A DNA stretch of 64,000 nucleotides from Caldicellulosiruptor diazotrophicus (GTDB taxonomy: Bacteria; Bacillota; Thermoanaerobacteria; Caldicellulosiruptorales; Caldicellulosiruptoraceae), in NCBI RefSeq assembly GCF_017347585.1, contig NZ_AP024480.1, positions 2,068,001 through 2,132,000 of the forward strand. The letters run 5' to 3'. Positions 55,461 to 62,917 of this stretch are shown one piece after another. The notes under the pieces were generated by a model that did no database searches, was not told the origin of the DNA, and saw nothing but the letters and a program-made list of their open reading frames with translations. The position numbers and the translations under genes were made by a program. Position 1 is the first letter of the stretch, and every line of letters begins with the position of its first letter.

Positions 55461-56687
55461 TTACTTCATGATTTGCTTTACTCTTTCTTCAATGTTCTTC
55501 TTAAGGTCATACTTTTTGCCAATTACATAATCTTCAAATGCTTTGTTGAAGACATCCACAACTTTCGTGCCATCCAGACCATAGAAGTAGACCTGTGCAT
55601 ATTTTGCACCATCAACAAGCGCTTTTCTCTCTGGATAAGTTTTAGCAAAGTTTACACCTGCACTCTTTAATGAAGGAAGTGCCAAGCCTGCTTCAACAAC
55701 AAACTTCTGTCCGCCCTCACCAGTCAAAAATCTTATAAGCTTGAACGCTTCCGGCTTGTGCTTTGAATTTTTACTCATTACATATGCAACGGTGAATGCC
55801 ATTGTTGACTTGCCAGCTGGTCCTGCAGGAAGTTCTGCAATTCCATATTGATCTTTTGGTATCTTTCTGTCGTTTAAAAATGGAATCATCCAGCCACCTT
55901 CAATTGTCATAGCAGCTTTCTTGTCAGCAAATGCATCCCCAACCCAGCCAGCACCTAAATCCTTTGGAGTCTTGCATATTCCTTCTTTGAAAAGGTCAAG
56001 TGCAAATTTTAAGCCTTCCAAGGCTTTCGGGTCGGTAAAGACTGGTTTTGTGCCATCAAATACTTTACCACCATTTTGATATGCAAAAGGTTGAATTCTT
56101 GCAAGTTCAAGGTTCATGGTAAGACCTACAACCTTGTCTGTTGTAAGTTTTTTAGCATACTCTTTCAGCTCCTGCCATGTCTTTGGTGGAAGAGTTAGAC
56201 CTGCTTGTTTGAACATCTCTTTGTTGTAGAACAAAACTAATGTATTGTAGTCTTTTGGAAGTCCATACACTTTTCCTTTGTAGATGAATGGCTGGAGAAG
56301 TGATGACTCATAACCAATTGTTTTGACATTGTACTTTTTCATCCAGCTGTCAAGCGGCTCTAAAACACCTTTTGCAATATACTGCCATGCTGGCATTGAA
56401 TCCATGTAAAAGATATCAGGTTCTGTTTTAGATGCCATGAGAAGCTGCATCTTTTGGTTGTAGTCACCGACAATTTCAGTAATTTTCACATCAACATTTG
56501 GATACAGCTTTTTGAATGCTGCGATTTGGTTTTGAACAATCTTCTTCTCAGCAGGAGAAGATGCCCACGCACCCAGCTTTAAAGTTATCTTGGAAGTGGC
56601 AAAAACATCTTTTTGCGCAGCACCCATTCCCGCAACTAAGGAAAGTAGAAAAATTAGCGTTAATAAAATTGTTAGAAATTTTTTCAT
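55461..56687 (-). CDS. ABC transporter sugar-binding protein (CUT1), lacking a lipobox cysteine
   Basis: 408 aa. Signal sequence MKKFLTILLTLIFLLSLVAG, then MGAAQ where a lipobox Cys would be expected: the codon is ATG, not a Cys codon. The mature protein shows class B binding-protein motifs (FKKLYPNVDVKITEIVGDYNQKM, PDIFYMDSMPAWQY, YGLPKDYNTLVLFYNKEMF, AMTIEGGWMIP). Without the lipid anchor it may be released, held by the signal helix, or bound to the wall. It begins the transporter operon under a promoter with an operator-like site. Confidence 0.9.
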   Translation of the reverse strand: MKKFLTILLTLIFLLSLVAGMGAAQKDVFATSKITLKLGAWASSPAEKKIVQNQIAAFKKLYPNVDVKITEIVGDYNQKMQLLMASKTEPDIFYMDSMPAWQYIAKGVLEPLDSWMKKYNVKTIGYESSLLQPFIYKGKVYGLPKDYNTLVLFYNKEMFKQAGLTLPPKTWQELKEYAKKLTTDKVVGLTMNLELARIQPFAYQNGGKVFDGTKPVFTDPKALEGLKFALDLFKEGICKTPKDLGAGWVGDAFADKKAAMTIEGGWMIPFLNDRKIPKDQYGIAELPAGPAGKSTMAFTVAYVMSKNSKHKPEAFKLIRFLTGEGGQKFVVEAGLALPSLKSAGVNFAKTYPERKALVDGAKYAQVYFYGLDGTKVVDVFNKAFEDYVIGKKYDLKKNIEERVKQIMK

Positions 56688-56718
56688 AAAACAAACCTCC
56701 TTTTTGAATTAAATATTT

Positions 56719-56769
56719 CGGAAATGTTTTCGATGATTTTATTATACAACAAGTTAGTAATTTTGTCTA
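56719..56769 (-). promoter_or_regulatory. Promoter and operator-like site of the ABC transporter operon
   Basis: On the minus strand TAGACA (56769-56764), 17-bp spacer, TATAAT (56746-56741). Operator-like CGAAAACATTTCCG (56732-56719) follows at about +1 to +15. It shares the core GAAACATTTC with the lacI and pgmB sites. Confidence 0.6.
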
Positions 56770-56872
56770 TAGGTTTTTAATTTAATTTTTGAATTTTGTT
56801 TATTAAGCATAATCAATGCTGCTTCATATTCTCCAGCTTTCAAACTTTTTTCGAAATCTTTTCGTGAAATTA

Positions 56873-56905
56873 AACTCCCTGTGAGAATTTTTTCCACAGG
56901 GAGTT
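56873..56905 (-). terminator. Terminator after the pgmB-GH65 operon
   Basis: Stem AACTCCCTGTG / CACAGGGAGTT, loop of 11 nt, followed on the minus strand by TAATTTC. It separates the GH65 gene from the transporter promoter. Confidence 0.75.
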
Positions 56906-56918
56906 GCGACTCAAAAGG

Positions 56919-59186
56919 CTATAAGACTACTTCTTTACCTCTTACCTTGATTTTCACCTTGCTTTTGTCCACTCTTTTTTTGACCTCAACATTTTCCTGG
57001 GTTATGACAAAATCCAGCAAGTTTCCTTTCCACCAGATGCTAAATTTCAAAGCTTCCCACTTTTCAGGCAGCCATGGGTTGACAGATAGAACATCATCTT
57101 TTTCCACTTTTAAACCTCCAAAACCAAATATCAAAGCTTGCCATGTACCGCCCAAAGATGCAGCATGTATCCCCAAAGCTGTGTTGCCCTGATTGTCTTC
57201 AAGGTCTGTCAAAGCGGTACGCATAAAGTTTATATATGCTCTTTTTGTCTCACCCGCTCTTACTCCCATCAGGGCATAGATGCTCGGGCTCAATGACGAT
57301 TTGTGCATTGTCCTTTTTTCATAGTAGTCATAGTTTATTTTTATAACCTCTTCATCAAACTGGTCGCCGAGCAAATACAAAAGCATCACAACGTCTGCCT
57401 GTTTTATGAGCTGATAATCATTTAGCCTGTCAAGCTCAACACCTTTCGGCCAGACTGGCATATTATTGCTGTCGTATTCTTCAATAACAAAATCTTTAAG
57501 ATTAAAATATCCTTCAAACTGTTCAATCAACTTTGTTTCAGGATGGTATGGAATATAAATCTTTGATGCAACTTTTAGCCAGTTCAAAGGTTCATCTTCT
57601 GATAAGTTTATTTTTTTTACTAACCTTTCAAAATGGCTGGGATAATTTTTCTCTAAGCGTGTCAAAAGTTCAAAGGCCTTCTCCAAGTTCCACTTTGCAA
57701 GATAATTGGTGTAGGCATTGTTGTTGCAATGTTCATGGAACTCATCCGGACCTATCACATCATTTATTTCATACCTATCCTTTTCTTCATTGTATTTACA
57801 AATAGAAGCCCAAAACCTTGCTGTTTCAATCACAATTTCCACACCATAGTTTAAAAGAAACTCTATATCATCTGTTGCACGCACATACTCTAAAACTGCA
57901 AAGGCTATGTCTGCTGAAATATGATATTCTATATCCCCTGTCCATATTCGAACAGGTTTGCCAAGATAATCGTACCCCCACTTTGGCGTCTCCTCTTGTC
58001 CAGTGTCTGCAGACTCCCAAGGGAACTGCGCACCTTTGTACCCATTTTTCCTTGCGTTCTCTCTTGCAGCGTCCAAAAGATTGTACCTGTACATCAGCAT
58101 TGACCTTGCAGCTTTCGGATTTGTGTAAATGTAAAACGGGAGCATAAATATCTCTGTGTCCCAAAAAATATGTCCCTTGTAACCTTCTCCGTGAAGGCCT
58201 TTTGCACCAAGGCTTACATGTTCATCTTCTGGATTTGCCATACTAAGTAGATGGAAAACGTTAAATTTAAGACTTCTATCTGCAACCTCATCACCAATTA
58301 CTTCAAGTTTACTAACATCCCAGAGCTTGTCATACTCTTCTATATGCTCAGAAAGCAACCTCTCAACACCTAATTCTTTTGTTCTTTCAAGCTTACTTGT
58401 AGAACTTTTAAAAATATCATCAACCTTTTCTCTCGAGGACACCAATACACTCAGCTTTACAATCTCATAACTTTTTCCCTCTTTTGCCTCAACCTCAAGG
58501 TTTTCGGTAATAACGCTTCCCAAATCTTTTACAAATCTATTAAAATAACATTTCTGGCTATCTAATAAAACCTCTGTAGAACTCGCTATTCCTGCTTTGT
58601 ACCTTTTATCCTTTGTTGTAATGCCAAGGAATATACAGCTTTTGCAATCCTTTTTATCTTCTACTTCATAATGTTTTACTCTATCGTTTGGAGTATCCTT
58701 GGAGTTCATGGTGTTCGCATCAATAAAACTTTCTACATTTAAGACTGCTGAGTAGTTCTCACAAACTACATTATATTTTTGAACAATAAGATTTTTATTT
58801 TTCATGCTGACAAATCGGAATCCTTCTATTGATGTAATTCTGCCTTTTTCATCTTTTAGTCTCAACTTTCTGAAAAGTAGCCCCTGTTTTAAGTCTAAAA
58901 CTCTTTTAAACTCAAGAATTTCACATTTTAAAGGATTTAAGTATTCTCTATTTACATATATCCTAAGACCTATTGGATTTGGCAAATTCACAAGCTCTGT
59001 AACCTGAGCTGTATCTTTGTCAAATATACCTGCTATGAAAGTTCCTGGTATCTCATCACAAAAAACCTCTTCATTGATTCCCCTTATTCCTATATACCCA
59101 TTTGTAAGAGCAAAACATGTTTCATATCTATGTGAAACTCCAAAACTTTCCTGCTCAATCAGCCAGTTTTTTTCCGAAAGTTTCAT
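56919..59186 (-). CDS. GH65 disaccharide phosphorylase (kojibiose/trehalose/maltose type)
   Basis: 755 aa intracellular enzyme. It shows SHRYETCFALTNGYIGIRG at the N-terminus, GEGYKGHIFWDTEIFMLPFYIY, the general acid E482 in VIGPDEFHEHCNNNAYTN, and GIHAASLGGTWQALIFGFGG. The product beta-glucose 1-phosphate fits the adjacent beta-phosphoglucomutase. ATG 59186 (MKLSEKNW) has AGGAGG 7 nt upstream; the longer frame overlaps pgmB. A kojibiose phosphorylase has been described in C. saccharolyticus, and this is a good candidate for its counterpart, but kojibiose versus nigerose, trehalose or maltose cannot be decided by eye. Confidence 0.9.
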   Translation of the reverse strand: MKLSEKNWLIEQESFGVSHRYETCFALTNGYIGIRGINEEVFCDEIPGTFIAGIFDKDTAQVTELVNLPNPIGLRIYVNREYLNPLKCEILEFKRVLDLKQGLLFRKLRLKDEKGRITSIEGFRFVSMKNKNLIVQKYNVVCENYSAVLNVESFIDANTMNSKDTPNDRVKHYEVEDKKDCKSCIFLGITTKDKRYKAGIASSTEVLLDSQKCYFNRFVKDLGSVITENLEVEAKEGKSYEIVKLSVLVSSREKVDDIFKSSTSKLERTKELGVERLLSEHIEEYDKLWDVSKLEVIGDEVADRSLKFNVFHLLSMANPEDEHVSLGAKGLHGEGYKGHIFWDTEIFMLPFYIYTNPKAARSMLMYRYNLLDAARENARKNGYKGAQFPWESADTGQEETPKWGYDYLGKPVRIWTGDIEYHISADIAFAVLEYVRATDDIEFLLNYGVEIVIETARFWASICKYNEEKDRYEINDVIGPDEFHEHCNNNAYTNYLAKWNLEKAFELLTRLEKNYPSHFERLVKKINLSEDEPLNWLKVASKIYIPYHPETKLIEQFEGYFNLKDFVIEEYDSNNMPVWPKGVELDRLNDYQLIKQADVVMLLYLLGDQFDEEVIKINYDYYEKRTMHKSSLSPSIYALMGVRAGETKRAYINFMRTALTDLEDNQGNTALGIHAASLGGTWQALIFGFGGLKVEKDDVLSVNPWLPEKWEALKFSIWWKGNLLDFVITQENVEVKKRVDKSKVKIKVRGKEVVL

Positions 59187-59199
59187 TATCAAAAACCTC

Positions 59200-59871
59200 C
59201 TAAACCTTTTTGAAAAGTTTTTCATGAAGATTTTCAAGAAGTTCTAAACTAATCTTATCTAATCTATCAACCACGTAATGAGCCTCTTTTAGCCTATCAA
59301 ATTGACCATCTCTACAGATACCAATTGTAAGCATCCCCGCACAAATGCCTGCCTTAACACCATCTATGGCATCTTCAAACACTGCACATTCTTTTGGATT
59401 AACGTTTAGCCTTTCTGCAGCAGTCAAGAATATCTCTGGGTCAGGCTTGCCTTTTTTGAAATCATACCCTGTTACAACTGTATCAAACATATTGTAAATT
59501 CCTATTTTGGTTAAAATTTTGGTGGTATTTTTACTTGAAGAAGCAACAGCAAGTTTTATACCGTTTTGCTTCAAATGATTTAAAAGCCATATGCTATCTT
59601 CAAAAGCTTTTAAATTTTCTTGTTCAACAAATTCCAAAAAAATCTTTTGTTTTTCCTCTGCCATTTCTATGAGCTTGTCTTCAGGTACATCATATGCAAT
59701 GCTTCTTATCCCATCCAGCCTTGGCTTCCCATCAACCTTCCATTTGTAATCTTCATATTCAAACTTATAACCATGATCTTCAAACATCTTCTTCCATGCT
59801 TTGAAATGTAACTTTACAGTATCTGTTAAAACACCATCCATGTCAAAAATAGCTGCCTTGATTTTTCCCAT
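59200..59871 (-). CDS. pgmB: Beta-phosphoglucomutase
   Basis: 223-aa HAD-superfamily enzyme converting beta-glucose 1-phosphate to glucose 6-phosphate. Catalytic nucleophile D10 and D12 in IFDMDGVLTD, VASSSKNTTKI motif 2, GKPDPEIF with the motif 3 lysine, and VFEDAIDGVKAG for magnesium. ATG 59871 (MGKIKAAIFDMDG) follows AAAGGGG; the frame extending to 59964 runs through the promoter. It is 13 nt upstream of the GH65 gene and links phosphorolysis to glycolysis. Confidence 0.95.
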   Translation of the reverse strand: MGKIKAAIFDMDGVLTDTVKLHFKAWKKMFEDHGYKFEYEDYKWKVDGKPRLDGIRSIAYDVPEDKLIEMAEEKQKIFLEFVEQENLKAFEDSIWLLNHLKQNGIKLAVASSSKNTTKILTKIGIYNMFDTVVTGYDFKKGKPDPEIFLTAAERLNVNPKECAVFEDAIDGVKAGICAGMLTIGICRDGQFDRLKEAHYVVDRLDKISLELLENLHEKLFKKV

Positions 59872-59910
59872 GAAAAGTAAACCCCTTTGCTGTGATTGTT
59901 GTATAAGATT

Positions 59911-59951
59911 ATTATAAAAGTTTTTCGAATTGTTTTCAATATCGTTTGCGA
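59911..59951 (-). promoter_or_regulatory. Promoter and operator-like sites of the pgmB-GH65 operon
   Basis: On the minus strand TTGAAA (59939-59934), 17-bp spacer, TATAAT (59916-59911). Between them lies GAAAACAATTCG, similar to the other sites. A second LacI-like sequence ATCGCAAACGAT (arms ATCG/CGAT) lies upstream of the -35 at 59941-59951. Confidence 0.6.
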
Positions 59952-59977
59952 TTATTTTCGGCAAAAATTAAAATTGG

Positions 59978-60017
59978 ATAATATAAGCTTTCAATACTTG
60001 GAAGATGCTTATATTAT
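59978..60017. repeat. Inverted repeat (possible hairpin) upstream of pgmB
   Basis: Perfect 11-bp arms ATAATATAAGC / GCTTATATTAT separated by 18 nt. Low GC makes it a weak terminator; it could instead insulate the pgmB promoter from the adjacent IS. Confidence 0.4.
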
Positions 60018-60061
60018 AAAAATGCCAATTTGGACAAAATTATTCTTAGAGTCTTATAAAT

Positions 60062-60187
60062 GAGTTTGTTAAATGAATATTTTTACCATAAAAGTATGTA
60101 TGAGGTTAGCAAGATTGATTCCATACATATGCAAGAATAAATTTATGTTCTTCTAATTTCCTAACAAATTCTTCAAATAAGTAAGTT
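60062..60187 (+). repeat. Left 126-bp inverted repeat
   Basis: Matches the reverse complement of 61185-61310 with 15 mismatches by hand alignment (about 88% identity), 14 of them transitions, and no gaps. Confidence 0.85.
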
Positions 60188-60245
60188 ATCAATATCCACT
60201 CCACGTACCTTTTACAAGTCCTAAAGCTTCTTAATCTCATATTTT

Positions 60246-61058
60246 TTAATTTATATCCCCTTTAAGTTTATTGAAAAGCCCCTCTATTATCCTTCTTTTT
60301 CTGTATAGCTTTTTCCCTTCCCCAGCCTCTAAATATTCCATATTCTCTGCCCTCACTTCACTTTTTACATTATTCTTGTTGTTCATATTCCTTTTGTTTA
60401 TCTCTGCAACAAATTTTATCTTAAACTCTTGAGCTGTCTTGAACCATTTCTCTACTGCTATATCCTGCATCTGCTAAAACTATCTTGGCTCCATATACAC
60501 ATGCCCTGGACAAAAACTCTATCTTTTGACTATCATGCTCGTTCGCACAAGAAAATTCCCAAGCTAAAGGTATTATCTCGTCTTTCCCTGTGGCAAGCAA
60601 ATGTAATTTGTATCCCTTGTAAAAACCCAAAACTGCACATACACCTGTTACTGCCTACTTATCATTTTTGCTGCTTCTCAAAGGTGTTGAACGTATTACA
60701 CAAATACTTGTGTCTGGATTTATTGCACTTACCAGTATTCCTTTTATATCAGCTAAATATTCTTCTTCTATCATTGCTGCATATTTCGCAAGATAAGAAT
60801 AATCCGGGCTTTTTTCTATCCCTATCACTCCTTCTAAATTCTACATCTTCATTTATTCTGTACTCAAGTTCTCTAAAACTTGTAATACTGTTTTTTTACT
60901 TTGCAAACCAAACACGCTATTATTTGAAATACTTCAAATTTTCTTGGTCTTCCTCTTTTATTTGATTTTCTGGAAACTCTTAAGATTTGGGCTACTTTCT
61001 TTATAGCAAAAAGGATCTTTAAAAATTTTCTCTTTTGTGGTTTAATATCATTAGTCAT
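60246..61058 (-). pseudogene. Transposase remnant (IS4-like DDE family)
   Basis: The N-terminus is intact from ATG 61058 (MTNDIKPQKRKFLKIL, SD AAGGGGGA), then fragments continue in shifted frames: SPDYSYLAKYAAMIEEEYLADIKGI, RSTPLRSSKNDK, an in-frame TAG, then GFYKGYKLHLLATG, VLADAGYSSREM and KRRIIEGLFNKLKGD. Several frameshifts and at least one stop disrupt it. The first catalytic Asp (expected in a DSTPLRSS context) reads Arg. Clearly non-functional. Confidence 0.85.
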
Positions 61059-61184
61059 GTTGTGTATCCCCCTTGTGTTTGTTGTCTTCTTGCACTTTAA
61101 AATTTTATCACAAGGGGGATATTTTTTAATTTCTTCTATGGATATTTTTACTTACAATGGTTGTATCTTTTATTCAACAACCCC

Positions 61185-61310
61185 AACTTACTTATTTGAA
61201 GAATTTGTTAGAAAAATGGAAAAACGTAAATTTACTCTTGCATATGTGTGGAATCAATTTTGTTAACCTTATACATGCTTTTATGGTAAAAATATTTATT
61301 CAACAGGCTC
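61185..61310 (-). repeat. Right 126-bp inverted repeat, itself flanked by 11-bp direct repeats
   Basis: Reverse complement of the left repeat. TTTATTCAACA occurs at 61169-61179 and again at 61295-61305, exactly 126 bp apart. Confidence 0.8.
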
Positions 61311-61396
61311 AAAGAAAGTGTAAAAATTTTTTGTTTTCCGTAAGTTTTTATTGACTTAATTAGGTATTTTTCTACTTATTACAAACCATTATTTTA

Positions 61397-62782
61397 TTAG
61401 CTATAATTCGTTATACTACAAACCCATCTTTTTTTGATCCATCTTATTGCAAGAGCAATCCCTCTTGTCCATTCATCTAAAGCAAATGCAATCCACATTC
61501 CTATTAACCCCATTTTAAGTGAAAGTCCCAAGATATAAGAAAGAAAAACGCTTATCCCCCACATGCCTAAAAGGGAGAACATCATCATGAATTTTACATC
61601 ACCCACTCCCCTTAAAGCAAAGCTAAACGCATGATTAAGTCCTCTTCCAATTTCTACGAATAAGTCTACAATAAAGAGAGAATAGGCTATATAAATTATC
61701 TCCTTGTCGTGTGTATAAAGGGTAATTATTCTCTTGCCTAATATAATAAAAAGCAACGAAAGGCTAATGTTAGATAGTATTATTAATTTTGAAATCATTA
61801 TGCAAAATTTATGGGCAATACCAATTTTGTTGCTCCCAACTAAATGAGCAACAATTATTTGAGAACATTGTCCCATTGAAAAACCAAGAATATACACAAA
61901 AAAAACTATGTTAGAAACGTACGTACGAGCAGCAAGACTCACAGAACCTAATCTTGCAATAAACGATGTTATTACCACTTGAGACAAGGGGTAAGATATT
62001 CCCTCTGCAGTTAGTGGTAAGCTTAAACTAAAAAGCTGTTTTATGATAGCAACATAAGAGCTAAGGCCTCTCTTTCTTAAAAAGAGAATATTTAAAGAAT
62101 AAGAGCTTTTTAGAATGAATAGAAAGAAGATGCATGTTATAAATTCACTCAAAACTACAGAAAGGGAAATTCCCATTATTTTAGAAACAGGTAACTTGAT
62201 AGGTTCAAACACTACCAACCAATTTCCTACTATGTTCAAAATATTCATAACAAAAGAAAAAAACATCGGCAAAAAAGTATTTTTATAAGACCTTGATATT
62301 GCCGAAAGAACACCCAAAATACTCTGCAAAAATGAGCCACCACCTACTATAGTCAAATACACAAAACACATAGACATAAGCTCAGAAGGAGTTTTCATTC
62401 CAATTAGAATTGGTCGAGCAAAAGCCGAAATAAAAATACTTAAAAATAATCCTATTAAAAAATTCACTCTAAACGATAAAGCAGCAATTTCTTCAGCCAT
62501 ATCTTTCTTATTCGCTCCTAAATATTGGCTTAATAAAGTGGCTGTTCCAGCCGAAAACATACTATATACGGTAATAACTAACATAATAATTTGACTGGCT
62601 ATACTTACAGCTGCTACAGCTTCATTGGAATATCTACTTAGCATCAATATATTGATATTACTAAGGAAACTTCGTAGCACATTTTCAATTACTAACGGCA
62701 AAGAAAATTTAAAAAATAAAGCTAAATTATTAGCATATTTATCCACTGGAACTGTCTCTTTGTTACTTAAATTAATCGACAT
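61397..62782 (-). CDS. MATE family efflux transporter
   Basis: 461 aa with twelve predicted transmembrane helices in two related halves (FKFSLPLVIENVLRSFLSNINILMLSRYSNEAVAAVS; SLPLTAEGISYPLSQVVITSFIARLGSVSLAARTYVSN). This is the NorM/DinF-type MatE domain; it uses an ion gradient to export cations or drugs. The substrate is unknown. ATG 62782 is preceded by AAAGGAGG. It is downstream of the GH2 gene but separated from it by a terminator. Confidence 0.93.
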   Translation of the reverse strand: MSINLSNKETVPVDKYANNLALFFKFSLPLVIENVLRSFLSNINILMLSRYSNEAVAAVSIASQIIMLVITVYSMFSAGTATLLSQYLGANKKDMAEEIAALSFRVNFLIGLFLSIFISAFARPILIGMKTPSELMSMCFVYLTIVGGGSFLQSILGVLSAISRSYKNTFLPMFFSFVMNILNIVGNWLVVFEPIKLPVSKIMGISLSVVLSEFITCIFFLFILKSSYSLNILFLRKRGLSSYVAIIKQLFSLSLPLTAEGISYPLSQVVITSFIARLGSVSLAARTYVSNIVFFVYILGFSMGQCSQIIVAHLVGSNKIGIAHKFCIMISKLIILSNISLSLLFIILGKRIITLYTHDKEIIYIAYSLFIVDLFVEIGRGLNHAFSFALRGVGDVKFMMMFSLLGMWGISVFLSYILGLSLKMGLIGMWIAFALDEWTRGIALAIRWIKKRWVCSITNYS

Positions 62783-62872
62783 TATTTATTATTTTCCTCC
62801 TTTGTGAACAAATTTTACGTGTCTATAGAAAATATTTAAGCGCAACTAAAAACAAGAATTTTTTGAAAATAC

Positions 62873-62909
62873 GACCACCTTCCCATCATAGAAATGAGGA
62901 AAGGTGGTC
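62873..62909 (-). terminator. Terminator after the GH2 gene
   Basis: Stem GACCACCTT / AAGGTGGTC, followed on the minus strand by GTATTTTC and AAAAAATTC. Confidence 0.7.
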
Positions 62910-62917
62910 ACCTCAAC

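Larger units (their letters stand above)
60062..61310 (-). mobile_element. Decayed insertion sequence bounded by 126-bp inverted repeats
   Basis: 1.25 kb from GAGTTTGTTAAATG to the matching CTC of the right end (read in reverse GAGCCTGTTGAATAA). It contains a broken transposase gene. No target-site duplication is apparent. The ends may belong to the insertion sequence itself or to an older element around it. Confidence 0.65.

Noticed and set aside
57868-58164. 98-aa alternative frame within the GH65 gene
   Set aside because: Same strand, wrong frame, inside the catalytic barrel region; no initiation signal.
60429-60965. 178-aa plus-strand frame in the decayed IS
   Set aside because: Composition (Leu/His/Ser/Cys-rich) is typical of an antisense shadow of the transposase remnant.
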